NCBI GenBank assembly: GCA_964587165.1
Contig: CAZPKH010000002.1
Coordinates: 1-64,000 of the forward strand
Direction: 5' to 3'
Length of the DNA: 64,000 nucleotides
DNA from: CAZPKH01 sp964587165
Lineage (GTDB): Bacteria > Bacteroidota > Bacteroidia > Bacteroidales > Muribaculaceae
Positions 33,133 through 42,672 of the stretch are shown piece after piece. Numbering within the stretch: the first letter of the stretch is position 1; every line of letters starts with the position of its first letter. Made by a program: the position numbers and the translations under genes. Below the pieces are notes generated by a model, which was not told where the DNA came from, made no database searches, and was given only the letters and a program-made list of their open reading frames with translations.

Positions 33133-33232
33133 CGCATAATTTCCCACATTTAAAATTTGAGATTGTAAATATTTGACAAACAATTTATTATATTAACATA
33201 CTTTTGTCGTCTGAAAAAATATGCAGTGATGC

Positions 33233-33263
33233 TTTGCGGGTTGCGAAAATATGGTTAAATTTG
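33233..33263 (+). promoter_or_regulatory. Promoter of the dapF operon
   Basis: TTTG (33233-33236), 19 bases, then TAAATTTG (33256-33263): a full Bacteroidetes promoter. Transcription should start near 33270, downstream of an upstream ATG at 33251, which fixes the dapF start at 33284. Confidence 0.75.
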
Positions 33264-33283
33264 CAGTCGTGAACAGTAAAGCT

Positions 33284-34150
33284 ATGAGCATCGAAACAAC
33301 TATAATCGAGTTCACCAAAATGCATGGCATCGGCAACGATTACATCTACATCGATTGCCTGGCCGGCTATCCCGACGACCTTCCACAGCTTGCTATCGAA
33401 ATGAGCGACCGCCACACCGGTGTGGGCGGCGACGGCATTATCACCATCGGCCCTTCGGAGTGTGCCGATGTGATGATGCGTATATTCAATATCGACGGCT
33501 CGGAAGGGAAGATGTGCGGCAACGGTATCCGCTGCGTGGGCAAATATGTGTACGAGCGCGGTATCTGCCGCCGCCCGATCATCACGGTCGAGACCCTGTC
33601 GGGCATCATGACTCTCGATATGGATATCAACCCCGAGACCGACACCGTCGAGATGGTGACGGTCGACATGGGCGCCCCTGCGGTGGCCGCCACAGCAAGC
33701 GGTGTCGAGGCTTTAGGTGAGGCACTCACACTTGCCACTGCCCTCGATGGCGACCTCAAAGCCGTGCCGGTGTCGATGGGTAATCCGCACGCCGTGATAT
33801 TCCTTGAGTCGATCGACGACATCCACTTCGATCAGACCGGTCCCGAGCTGGAGCGCCATAGCGAGTGGCCTGACCGAGCCAACATCGAGTTTGCCGTGGT
33901 GCGCTCGCGCTCAGACATAGATATGCGCGTGTGGGAGCGTGGCTCCGGCGAGACGATGGCTTGCGGCACCGGAGCATGTGCCACGGCCGTGGCAGCTATC
34001 GCGTTGGGGTTAGTCGACAACTGTGTGACGGTGCACCTGCGCGGCGGCGATCTTGAGATACGCTGGAGCGGGTCGCCCGCGGATGCGGTGATGATGCGCG
34101 GCTCGGCCACCGAAGTTTTCACAGGCCGCTACCCCCGCAAAAATTCTTAA
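33284..34150 (+). CDS. dapF: Diaminopimelate epimerase DapF
   Basis: A 288-residue enzyme from the ATG at 33284 (MSIETTIIEFTKMHGIGNDY). The two catalytic Cys are in MCGNGIRCVGKY and in MACGTGACATAVA. FTKMHGIGNDYIYID and SDRHTGVGGDGI are further family marks. It converts LL- to meso-diaminopimelate for peptidoglycan and lysine. dapL follows at 39 bases and supplies its substrate. An ATG at 33251 in the same frame is inside the promoter and so cannot be the start. Confidence 0.95.
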   Translation: MSIETTIIEFTKMHGIGNDYIYIDCLAGYPDDLPQLAIEMSDRHTGVGGDGIITIGPSECADVMMRIFNIDGSEGKMCGNGIRCVGKYVYERGICRRPIITVETLSGIMTLDMDINPETDTVEMVTVDMGAPAVAATASGVEALGEALTLATALDGDLKAVPVSMGNPHAVIFLESIDDIHFDQTGPELERHSEWPDRANIEFAVVRSRSDIDMRVWERGSGETMACGTGACATAVAAIALGLVDNCVTVHLRGGDLEIRWSGSPADAVMMRGSATEVFTGRYPRKNS

Positions 34151-34189
34151 AACGTTTTTTGACACAACAACGATATAACGGACAGCAAG

Positions 34190-35416
34190 ATGATACGAAT
34201 CAACGATAATTTCTGCAAACTGCCCGATGCATACCTGTTTTCTGAAGTGGCACGCCGCCTCAAAGCTTATTCCGATGCACACCCCGATGTTGAGGTGATA
34301 CGCATGGGTATCGGCGATGTGACCCTTCCGATATGTCCGGCTGCCGTTCAGGCCATGGAGAAAGCCGTGGCCGAGCAGGGCGACGCAGCCACCTTCCACG
34401 GCTACGGCCCCGAGCAAGGCTACGCATTCCTGCGCGAAGCTATCTGTCGCACCGACTACACTGACCGCGGCATAGCGATAGAGCCCGACGAGATATTCGT
34501 GAGCGACGGCGCCAAGAGCGATACCGGCAATATCGGCGACATATTGCCCCCCGACGCCCGTGTGGCCGTGACCGACCCTGTGTATCCGGTGTATGTCGAC
34601 ACAAATGTGATGGCCGGACGTGCCGGCGAGCTCGGAGCCGACGGCCGCTGGAGCAATATCGTCTACCTGCCTTGCACTGCCGACAACGATTTCGTGCCTG
34701 CGCTCCCCGCAGAGCCTGTCGATGCCGTGTATCTCTGCTATCCGAACAACCCCACCGGCACCACCCTGAACCGTGAGCAGCTGAAAGTGTGGGTCGACTG
34801 GGCGCGCTCAAATGGAGTGCTGATACTCTTCGACTCGGCCTACGAAGCTTATATCCGCAACGAGAAGGATGTGCCCCGATCGATTTACGAGATCGAAGGT
34901 GCCCGCGAAGTTGCCATAGAGTTCCGGTCGTTCTCGAAGACAGCCGGATTCACCGGCATGCGATGTGGCTACACTGTTGTGCCGAAAGCTCTAAAAGGGT
35001 CGACATCCGATGGCCGCGAGGTGAGTCTGCGCGATCTGTGGAACAGACGCCAGTGCACCAAATTCAACGGCGCTTCCTACCCCGTGCAGCGTGCCGCCGA
35101 AGCGCTCTATACCCCCGAAGGGCGCAAGCAGGTAAAAGCAGCCGTCGACTACTACATGAACAACGCCAGCACCCTGCGCCTTGGGCTCAAAGAAGCCGGC
35201 TTTGAGGTGTTTGGCGGCGAGAATTCTCCCTATATCTGGATCAAGACCCCCGGCGGCATGACCTCCTGGGAGTTCTTCGACCTGCTCCTCGAAAAGTACC
35301 ATATCGCCGGTACCCCCGGCTCCGGATTCGGCCCCTCGGGCGAAGGGTACTTCCGCCTGACCGCCTTCAACACGGCCGAACTTACGGCCGCCGCGGTCGA
35401 GCGACTCAAAACATAA
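34190..35416 (+). CDS. dapL: LL-diaminopimelate aminotransferase DapL
   Basis: A 408-residue class I/II PLP aminotransferase. The DapL opening is strong (LPDAYLFSEVARRLKAY, VIRMGIGDVTLPICPA). YPNNPTGTTLNREQL holds the pyridine-contacting Asn-Pro, and the PLP Lys is in SFSKTAGFTGMRCGY. It makes LL-diaminopimelate from tetrahydrodipicolinate in one step, bypassing the acylated dapD-C-E route. It sits beside dapF in the same operon. Confidence 0.96.
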   Translation: MIRINDNFCKLPDAYLFSEVARRLKAYSDAHPDVEVIRMGIGDVTLPICPAAVQAMEKAVAEQGDAATFHGYGPEQGYAFLREAICRTDYTDRGIAIEPDEIFVSDGAKSDTGNIGDILPPDARVAVTDPVYPVYVDTNVMAGRAGELGADGRWSNIVYLPCTADNDFVPALPAEPVDAVYLCYPNNPTGTTLNREQLKVWVDWARSNGVLILFDSAYEAYIRNEKDVPRSIYEIEGAREVAIEFRSFSKTAGFTGMRCGYTVVPKALKGSTSDGREVSLRDLWNRRQCTKFNGASYPVQRAAEALYTPEGRKQVKAAVDYYMNNASTLRLGLKEAGFEVFGGENSPYIWIKTPGGMTSWEFFDLLLEKYHIAGTPGSGFGPSGEGYFRLTAFNTAELTAAAVERLKT

Positions 35417-35426
35417 CACAGACTCT

Positions 35427-35463
35427 GATGTCGGGGTTGCAGCGCTGCTGCGGTCCCGACATC
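35427..35463 (+). repeat. Hairpin between dapL and glnN
   Basis: GATGTCGGG (35427-35435) and CCCGACATC (35455-35463) pair perfectly, with an inner GCAGCGCTGC palindrome. No U-tract follows. It may act as a weak terminator, a processing site or an attenuating structure before the glutamine synthetase gene. No full promoter was recognised between it and glnN. Confidence 0.5.
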
Positions 35464-35516
35464 TGCTTAAAGGCCAATATAATATATAGAATACACTAAT
35501 TATAATTTTCCAATAG

Positions 35517-37706
35517 ATGTCAAGTTTAAGATTCAAGGTTGTAGAAGAGGCATTCGGCCGCAAGGCTGTGCCGGTAGAGATTCCCGCCGAGCGGCCCACC
35601 GCTTACTATGGCAAACTCGTGTTCAATCGCCAGAAGATGTTCGAGTATCTTCCGGCCGACACATATGCCGCTTTAGTCGACGCTATCGACAATAAGAAGC
35701 CGCTCCCTATGGAGGTGGCCGATAAGGTGGCCGAAGGGATGAAACAGTGGGCCACCGACAATGGCGCCCGCCATTATACCCACTGGTTCCAGCCGCTCAC
35801 CGAGACAACAGCCGAAAAGCACGATGCATTCATCGAACACAACGGTAAAGGTGGCGTGATCGAGAAATTCACCGGCAAACTGCTCGTACAGCAGGAGCCC
35901 GACGCATCATCATTCCCTAACGGCGGTATCCGCAACACCTTCGAAGCCCGCGGCTACTCGGCATGGGATATTTCGTCGCCCGCATTTCTGCTCGACGACA
36001 CTCTCTGCATCCCCACAATCTTCATATCCTACACCGGCGAATCGCTCGACTACAAGACACCGCTGCTGCGCTCGCTCGCCGCTGTCGACAAAGCCGGCAC
36101 AGGCGTGGCTCAGTACTTCGACCCCGAAGTAAAGCACGTCATGTCGTATCTGGGCTGGGAGCAGGAGTATTTCCTGGTCGACGAAGCACTCTACTCTGCG
36201 CGCCCCGACCTGGTGATGACCGGTCGCACCCTCATGGGCCACGAGTCGGCCAAGAATCAGCAGCTCGACGACCACTACTTCGGCGCTATCCCCTCACGTG
36301 TCAAAGCTTTCATGCTCGACCTTGAGATCGAATGCCACAAGCTCGGCATACCCGCCAAAACATGCCACAATGAGGTAGCTCCCAACCAGTTTGAGCTCGC
36401 CCCTATATTTGAGGAGGCGAATCTGGCTAACGACCACAACATGCTCCTGATGGGTCTGATCGGCGAAGTGGCCCGCCGTCATAACTTCCGCGTGCTGCTC
36501 CACGAAAAGCCGTTCAACGGCATCAACGGCTCCGGCAAACATAACAACTGGAGCCTCGGCACCGACAAGGGCGAACTGCTCTTTGCACCCGGCAAGACAC
36601 CGCAGGAGAATCTGCAATTCATCACCTTCGTGGTCAACGTCATGGCCGCCGTGCATAAGCACAACGGCCTGCTCAAGGCCTCGATCATGTCGGCCACCAA
36701 CGGCCACCGTCTGGGTGCCAACGAGGCTCCCCCTGCCATCATCTCCATCTTCACCGGCAGCCAGCTTGCAAGCGTGCTCGACGAGATCGAGCGCTCTACC
36801 GGCGATCAGCTCATTCAGATAGCCGGCAAGGAGGGGCTGAAGCTCGACGTGAGCCAGATACCGGAGCTGTTGATCGACAATACCGACCGCAACCGCACAT
36901 CGCCCTTCGCATTCACCGGCAACCGCTTCGAGTTCCGCGCCGTCGGCTCGTCGGCCAACTGTGCCTGCGCTATGATAGCCCTTAACTCAGCCGTAGCCGA
37001 TCAGCTCGCCGAATTCAAGACCAAAGTCGACGCCCGTCTGGCAGCCGGCGAAGATCTGCACCACGCCCTTGTAAGCGAGATCAAGGCTCTCATCATCGAG
37101 TCGAAACCGATACACTTCGACGGCAACGGCTACTCCGACGAGTGGAAAGAGGAGGCAGCCCGCCGCGGCCTCGACTGCGAGACCTCCGTTCCGCTGATCT
37201 TCGATGCCTACCTTGCGCCGTCGTCGGTCGAGATGTTCACCCGCACAGGCGTATTCTCCGAGAAAGAGCTCCACGCCCGCAACGAGGTGAAGTGGGAGAT
37301 GTATACCAAGAAGATACAGATCGAAGCACGTGTGCTCGGCGACCTCGCCATCAACCATATCATCCCCGTGGCTACACGCTATCAGTCGATACTGCTCGAC
37401 AATATCTTCAAGATCAAGACCATCTTCCCGGGCGTCAAAGGCGAGCAGATGGCCGCTGAAGATATGGCAACTCTCGAGCGCATGGCAGAACACATGAAAG
37501 TGATAAAGATCGAGGTGGAGCGGATGGTGAATGCTCGCAAAGCCGCCAACCGTATTGAAAACGAGCGCGACAAAGCCATTGCATACCACGACAATGTGGC
37601 CCCGTGCATGGATGTGATACGCCGCCATATCGACAAGCTCGAGCTGATGGTCGACAACGAAATGTGGCCGCTCCCCAAATACCGCGAGCTTCTGTTCATA
37701 CGCTAA
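35517..37706 (+). CDS. glnN: Glutamine synthetase type III (GlnN)
   Basis: A 729-residue protein, the length of type III enzymes (about 700-730) rather than GlnA (about 470). Family blocks: FSSPAFLL-like region DISSPAFLLDDTLCIPT, KTPLLRSLAAVDKAG, LGWEQEYFLVDEALY, KTCHNEVAPNQFELAPIFEEAN, NGSGKHNNWSLGTD and NRTSPFAFTGNRFEFRAVGSS. It makes glutamine from glutamate and ammonia as the main ammonium-assimilating enzyme of many Bacteroidales. purF, which uses glutamine, starts four bases after its stop. Confidence 0.96.
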   Translation: MSSLRFKVVEEAFGRKAVPVEIPAERPTAYYGKLVFNRQKMFEYLPADTYAALVDAIDNKKPLPMEVADKVAEGMKQWATDNGARHYTHWFQPLTETTAEKHDAFIEHNGKGGVIEKFTGKLLVQQEPDASSFPNGGIRNTFEARGYSAWDISSPAFLLDDTLCIPTIFISYTGESLDYKTPLLRSLAAVDKAGTGVAQYFDPEVKHVMSYLGWEQEYFLVDEALYSARPDLVMTGRTLMGHESAKNQQLDDHYFGAIPSRVKAFMLDLEIECHKLGIPAKTCHNEVAPNQFELAPIFEEANLANDHNMLLMGLIGEVARRHNFRVLLHEKPFNGINGSGKHNNWSLGTDKGELLFAPGKTPQENLQFITFVVNVMAAVHKHNGLLKASIMSATNGHRLGANEAPPAIISIFTGSQLASVLDEIERSTGDQLIQIAGKEGLKLDVSQIPELLIDNTDRNRTSPFAFTGNRFEFRAVGSSANCACAMIALNSAVADQLAEFKTKVDARLAAGEDLHHALVSEIKALIIESKPIHFDGNGYSDEWKEEAARRGLDCETSVPLIFDAYLAPSSVEMFTRTGVFSEKELHARNEVKWEMYTKKIQIEARVLGDLAINHIIPVATRYQSILLDNIFKIKTIFPGVKGEQMAAEDMATLERMAEHMKVIKIEVERMVNARKAANRIENERDKAIAYHDNVAPCMDVIRRHIDKLELMVDNEMWPLPKYRELLFIR

Positions 37707-37709
37707 TAT

Positions 37710-39596
37710 ATGGAACCCCTCAAACACGAATGCGGTGTCGCAATGGTGCGACTGCGCAAACCGCTCCAATACTATAAAGAGAAGTACGGCACCTACGCCT
37801 GGGCCATCAACAAGCTGTATCTGCTGATGGAGAAGCAGCACAACCGTGGCCAGGAGGCTGCCGGTCTCGGAGTGGTGAAGCTCCACGCCGAGCCGGGGCA
37901 GGAATATATGTTCCGCGAGCGCGGCTTGGGCTCCGGCGCCATTCAGGAGATATTCGAGCGCGTGCGCACCGATATCGACCGCTTCGGCCTCGATAAGGCC
38001 ACGGAGGCGGAGGTCGAGCGCCTGGCGCCGTTTATCGGCGAGATCAACATGGGCCATCTGCGATACTCCACCACCGGCAAGAGCGGTATATCGTACGTAC
38101 ACCCGTTCCTGCGCCGCAACAACTGGCCTTCGCGCAATCTGATGATATGCGGTAATTTCAACATGACCAATGTCGACAGCCTCTTCGAGTCGATAGTGGC
38201 ACGTGGCCAGCACCCGCGCATATACTCCGACACTATCGTGCTGCTCGAACAGCTCGGCTACGCTCTCGACCGCGAGAATCACCGCATATACCGCGAGCTG
38301 CGCGACACTGTGGGCGAGCCACAACTTTCGCAGCAGATCGAGCAGCGCATCGACATGGCCCGGGTGCTTGAATCGACCGCTCCGGCCTGGGACGGAGGGT
38401 TTGTGATCTGCGGAGCCACAGGCTCGGGCGATATGTTCGCCCTGCGCGACCGCCACGGCATCCGTCCGGCTTTCTATTATTACGACGACGAAGTGGTGGT
38501 GGTCACCTCCGAGCGCCCCGTCATTCAGACTGCTTTCGATGTGCCGCGTCGCGCTGTCAGCGAGCTGAATCCCGGCGAGGCTATCATGGTGGACTGCAAC
38601 GGCGAGATACGCCTCACCCAAATCCTGCCGCAGGGCGACAACCGCCGCTGCTCGTTTGAACGCATCTACTTCTCCCGCGGGTCGGATGCCGATATATACC
38701 GCGAACGCAAAGCTCTGGGACGCAATCTCGTGCCCGACCTTGTGGAACTGCTCAACGGTGATCTCGACACAACTGTATTTTCGTTCATACCCAACACCGC
38801 CGAAGTGGCCTATATAGGTATGATCGAGGGGCTTGAGGATCGATTCAATCAGGAGCGCACACGCCGCATCCTGCAGATGCAGGCCGACGGCACTCTTACG
38901 CCCGAGACGCTTTCTCAAGTGATGGAGCGCCGACTGCGCATCGAGAAGATCGCCATCAAGGATATAAAGCTGCGCACTTTCATAGCCGAAGGTGCCTCGC
39001 GCAACGATCTGGCCGCTCACGTATACGATGTGACCTACGGATGCATACGCAACGATCACGACACTATCGTGGCGATCGACGACTCGATAGTGCGCGGCAC
39101 AACTCTGCGCCAGTCGATCATTAATATGCTCGACCGTCTGCACCCGAAGCGTATCGTCATCGTATCGTCGTCGCCACAGGTGCGCTATCCTGACTATTAT
39201 GGTATCGATATGAGCCGCATGAGCGAGTTCATAGCATTCCGCGCGGCTGTCGAGCTGCTTAAAGGTACCGGTCGGCAGAATCTGCTCGACGAGGTGTACG
39301 AAAGATGCAAGGCCATGGCCGATGCTCCCGACAGCGAGCTTGAGAACTGCGTAAAGGCCATCTATGAGCCTTTCACCGATCGCCAGATCTCGCGCAAGAT
39401 TGCCGATATGCTCACTCCGGCCAACGTACACGCCAAGGTCGACATACTCTACCAGAGCCTTGACGGGCTGCATCGCGCCGTGCCCGACTGCCCCGGCGAT
39501 TGGTACTTCTCGGGCGACTATCCTACACCCGGCGGCATCCGCCAGGTGAATCGCGCCTTCGTCAACTTCTACGAAGGCCACTCCGACCGCCGCTGA
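37710..39596 (+). CDS. purF: Amidophosphoribosyltransferase (PurF-type), long form
   Basis: A 628-residue protein with an N-terminal class II glutamine amidotransferase domain. The nucleophile is Cys8 (HECGVAMVRL), so a seven-residue propeptide would have to be removed. RGQEAAGLGVV, GHLRYSTTGKSG and CGNFNMTN are conserved blocks. The PRTase domain has the PRPP loop VAIDDSIVRGTTLRQSI. It is longer than the 470-505 residues of E. coli and Bacillus PurF because of insertions, a form seen in Bacteroidetes. It commits PRPP to purine synthesis. A paralogue with another amide acceptor is possible. It ends the dapF-dapL-glnN-purF set. Confidence 0.88.
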   Translation: MEPLKHECGVAMVRLRKPLQYYKEKYGTYAWAINKLYLLMEKQHNRGQEAAGLGVVKLHAEPGQEYMFRERGLGSGAIQEIFERVRTDIDRFGLDKATEAEVERLAPFIGEINMGHLRYSTTGKSGISYVHPFLRRNNWPSRNLMICGNFNMTNVDSLFESIVARGQHPRIYSDTIVLLEQLGYALDRENHRIYRELRDTVGEPQLSQQIEQRIDMARVLESTAPAWDGGFVICGATGSGDMFALRDRHGIRPAFYYYDDEVVVVTSERPVIQTAFDVPRRAVSELNPGEAIMVDCNGEIRLTQILPQGDNRRCSFERIYFSRGSDADIYRERKALGRNLVPDLVELLNGDLDTTVFSFIPNTAEVAYIGMIEGLEDRFNQERTRRILQMQADGTLTPETLSQVMERRLRIEKIAIKDIKLRTFIAEGASRNDLAAHVYDVTYGCIRNDHDTIVAIDDSIVRGTTLRQSIINMLDRLHPKRIVIVSSSPQVRYPDYYGIDMSRMSEFIAFRAAVELLKGTGRQNLLDEVYERCKAMADAPDSELENCVKAIYEPFTDRQISRKIADMLTPANVHAKVDILYQSLDGLHRAVPDCPGDWYFSGDYPTPGGIRQVNRAFVNFYEGHSDRR

Positions 39597-39653
39597 ACTT
39601 AGCTCACACTCGGAGGGCACATCCTTCAGGGTACGCTGAAAACTCCATAAAAC

Positions 39654-39706
39654 AATCACGGATTTTCACTATTGTGTCAATAGTGCTAATCCGTGATTAT
39701 ATTTTT
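39654..39706 (+). terminator. Strong terminator after purF
   Basis: AATCACGGATT (39654-39664) pairs perfectly with AATCCGTGATT (39688-39698), and an inner stem CACTATTG/CAATAGTG (39667-39685) continues it. ATATTTTT follows. It lies between convergent genes and may also serve the minus-strand DUF4293 gene. Confidence 0.9.
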
Positions 39707-39725
39707 GCGAATATGTGCCGGGGGC

Positions 39726-40136
39726 TTAGCGCAGACGGTCGTATGAACGGAGCAGGCGCTCGTCCTTGATGATACGCCGCTTAGCCCAGTACCCGAGGAT
39801 AAATGCCGCAACCAGAAGATAGCATCCTACAGCCCAGAACATTGAGAAACCGTTGGTGTCGGCAGCCAGATTGAGGTAAGCCACCATTGCGCCGGTAGCG
39901 AAATTGAAGAGCAGACCGAAGTTCACTAATATCTTCTGTGCCTTGAAGTTCTTGAACAGGAATATCGCAATGAAGTATAATGCACAAGCCACGAGACCTA
40001 ACACGAGGGTGGGGGTGTCGTAGTAGGCCGGGATGCAGTTATACTCAGCGCTTGTGCCGAACGGCACCCACGGAAATACTCCCATGCAGGCTGCAGCGAG
40101 CAGTAAAAGAAGTGATTGTAATCGTTGTATGACCAT
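39726..40136 (-). CDS. DUF4293 family membrane protein
   Basis: A 136-residue protein with four predicted membrane helices. The opening MVIQRLQSLLLLLAA and the basic C-terminal tail RRIIKDERLLRSYDRLR are the recognisable ends of the Bacteroidetes-specific DUF4293 family. The function is unknown. It lies 49 bases after the murF-alr fusion on the same strand. Confidence 0.85.
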   Translation of the reverse strand: MVIQRLQSLLLLLAAACMGVFPWVPFGTSAEYNCIPAYYDTPTLVLGLVACALYFIAIFLFKNFKAQKILVNFGLLFNFATGAMVAYLNLAADTNGFSMFWAVGCYLLVAAFILGYWAKRRIIKDERLLRSYDRLR

Positions 40137-40185
40137 GATTTTGAAAGTTAAGTTTCTTTAATAACAACCACCGTAGTGGTTCGGT

Positions 40186-42672
40186 TTATTCGCGATAATA
40201 CACCCGCTTCACGCGCGTGGCAACTGAGGTAAGCACCTCGTAAGGTATGGTGTCGAGCAGCTCGGCTACGTCGCCTACCGGTGTATGCGATCCGAAGATC
40301 TCCACCCGGTCGCCCACACGCACACCGGGCACATCGGTCACGTCGATCATGCACACATCCATGCAGATGTTGCCCACAGTCGGACACTGTATGCCGCCCA
40401 CCGTCACCTTCAGGCGGCCGTTGCCGAGATGGCGGTTCAGGCCGTCGGCATACCCTATGGGGCATGTGGCGATGAGCGAGGGTCGCTCGATGTGTCCGCG
40501 GCGGCTGTACCCTACGGTCTGGCCGGGCTGCCGCTCGTGGAGCGATACTATCACGGTGTGAAGCGACGAAACGGGGCGAAGCTCGCCTTCGTCGCACTCA
40601 GCGGGGAGGGTAGGCACTCCGTAGAGCCCGATGCCCAAGCGCACAAGGTCGCCCTGATACTGCGGGAATCGGATTATGCCGGCGGTATTGAGGATATGGC
40701 GCTTGATATGGTGGGCAAAACCTTGCTGGAGCCTGTCGCAGCAGCGCTCGAACGTATTAAGCTGCTGCAGAGTGTAGTCGTCCATGTCGAGGCAATCAGC
40801 CGTAGCAAGATGCGAGAATATGGTGGCGGGGCGGATGGCCCGCTGAGCCAGCAGGCGTGAGTGCAACTCGGGGATGTCGGCTTCGGTGAACCCCAAGCGG
40901 TGCATCCCCGTGTCGAGTTTGATATGGACAGGGTAGTCGGATATGCCGTATTTTTCAGCTTCGCGAATTATCTCGTCCATTATCTCGTAGGAGTATATCT
41001 CGGGCTCGAGGGAGTAGGTGAACAGGTCGCGGTAGTTCACCACACGCGGGTTGAGCACCATGATAGGCATAGTGATACCGGCGTGACGCAGATCGACACC
41101 TTCGTCGGTCACAGCCACGCCGAGATATGCCGCGCCCTGCTGCTGGAGGGTCTTGGCAAGTTCGTATGATCCGGCTCCGTAGCCCGAAGCCTTGAGCATG
41201 CAGACAATACCAGTGGATGGTCGCAGGCGGCTGCGGAAATGGTTATAGTTATGCACTAAGGCATCAAGGTTCACATCGAGCACCGTCTCATAACGTCGCG
41301 CTTCGAGGGTTTCGACAATACGCCCGAAGCCGAACTGCGGGGCGCCTTTGACAAGTACGAGCTCGTGGGCGAAATCGCTTGTCGACACTTCGGCCAGGAA
41401 AGCGTCGGTCGAAGGGTAGAACGATGCGTTTACGCCGAAATATCCGCCGTATTGCGAGATCTCACGCCCGATGCCGATCACACGTTCGATCCCTTTGCAC
41501 CGCAGCAGCGATGCGACTTTGCGATATAGCGACGGTGAGGCCATTGTCTCGTGCATCACGTCGGAGAATATTACGCAGCGGCCGCGGCCGTCGCCGCAAC
41601 GACGCTCCATAAAGTCGATAGCCGGAGCCAGCGAGGGAAGGTCGGAGGTGTACGAATCGTGGATTATGAGGCAATCGTTCACCCCTTCCACTACATCAAG
41701 GCGCGTGCCTACGGGGCGGAGCCCCGCCATGCGGCGCGCCGACTCTGCGGCATCGACACCTCTGAGGCGAAGCACTGCAAGGCAAAGCAGCGCCGAGTCG
41801 ATCTGCGCGGGCTCGGCAAGCTCTACTCTGACTTCGGCATCTTCGCCTCGCCAGCTGTATCTGATAAGCGTCGCCTCGCTACCGTCGGATGCTGTCTCGG
41901 TACTCTTAACATAGAGAGTGGCCGACGGATCAGAAGCCGAGACGGTAATATGCTCGCCGGTGATGAGCGGGTCGGCATCTATACATTCGGCTACGACAGG
42001 ATTGTCGCAGTTGAATATCACCGTGTCGGCTCCGCGGAGCAGTCGGCACTTCTCGCGGCATTTCTGTTCGTCGGATATGAAGCCGCTGCTGTGGTCGTCG
42101 GCCAGAGCGGTGAAAATACCGATATTCGGTTGTATCATGGTGTGAAGCGACTCCATCTCGCCGGGCTGCGATATGCCGGCCTCGAAGATGCCGAGCTCGG
42201 TGTCGCAGTCCATCTCCCACAGCGAGAGCGGTACGCCTGTCTGCGAATTGAAGCTGCGGGGCGAGCGCACTACGCGGCAGTCGGGTGCGAGCAGCTGGGT
42301 GAGCCACTCCTTGACTGTCGTCTTGCCGCGGCTTCCGGTTATACCTATCACCGGGGCATCAAAGCGGCAGCGGTGCGACGTGGCAAGACTCTGGAGAGCT
42401 TCGAGCACATTGTCGACCACAAGCATATTGGCGCCCGCAAAATGTTTGTTTCCGGGAATACGCTCCACCACAAAGTTGCGCACACCACGGGCATAGAGAT
42501 CTTCGATGTAGCGGTGGCCGTCGTTGGTGGCGGTATGCAGCGCAAAGAAGAGGGTGCGGTCGGGGTAAACCAGCGAGCGCGAGTCGGTGAGCAGGCAGTC
42601 GATCAGGGCGCCGGGGTGTGGCGGCTGAGGCAGCCCGAGGATAGAGGCAATGTTTGATATCGAATATGTCAT
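40186..42672 (-). CDS. Bifunctional MurF-type ligase / alanine racemase fusion
   Basis: An 828-residue fusion characteristic of Bacteroidetes. Residues 1 to about 450 are a MurF-like UDP-MurNAc-tripeptide:D-Ala-D-Ala ligase with the P-loop GITGSRGKTTVKEWL. Residues about 455-828 are an alanine racemase: MLKASGYGAGSYEL holds the PLP Lys, KLDTGMHRLGF follows, and VGYSRRG with CPIGYADG carries the second catalytic Tyr region. Linking D-Ala production to its use in the peptidoglycan precursor makes sense. Whether the MurF half is active is not settled by sequence, since many Bacteroidetes also have a separate murF. It overlaps the GSCFA gene by four bases. Confidence 0.93.
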   Translation of the reverse strand: MTYSISNIASILGLPQPPHPGALIDCLLTDSRSLVYPDRTLFFALHTATNDGHRYIEDLYARGVRNFVVERIPGNKHFAGANMLVVDNVLEALQSLATSHRCRFDAPVIGITGSRGKTTVKEWLTQLLAPDCRVVRSPRSFNSQTGVPLSLWEMDCDTELGIFEAGISQPGEMESLHTMIQPNIGIFTALADDHSSGFISDEQKCREKCRLLRGADTVIFNCDNPVVAECIDADPLITGEHITVSASDPSATLYVKSTETASDGSEATLIRYSWRGEDAEVRVELAEPAQIDSALLCLAVLRLRGVDAAESARRMAGLRPVGTRLDVVEGVNDCLIIHDSYTSDLPSLAPAIDFMERRCGDGRGRCVIFSDVMHETMASPSLYRKVASLLRCKGIERVIGIGREISQYGGYFGVNASFYPSTDAFLAEVSTSDFAHELVLVKGAPQFGFGRIVETLEARRYETVLDVNLDALVHNYNHFRSRLRPSTGIVCMLKASGYGAGSYELAKTLQQQGAAYLGVAVTDEGVDLRHAGITMPIMVLNPRVVNYRDLFTYSLEPEIYSYEIMDEIIREAEKYGISDYPVHIKLDTGMHRLGFTEADIPELHSRLLAQRAIRPATIFSHLATADCLDMDDYTLQQLNTFERCCDRLQQGFAHHIKRHILNTAGIIRFPQYQGDLVRLGIGLYGVPTLPAECDEGELRPVSSLHTVIVSLHERQPGQTVGYSRRGHIERPSLIATCPIGYADGLNRHLGNGRLKVTVGGIQCPTVGNICMDVCMIDVTDVPGVRVGDRVEIFGSHTPVGDVAELLDTIPYEVLTSVATRVKRVYYRE

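Noticed and set aside
36987..39659. 890-codon open frame on the minus strand opposite glnN and purF
   Set aside because: It is antisense to two well-supported enzymes, its translation has no domain resemblance, and long antisense frames arise from the GC-biased codon use of the real genes.
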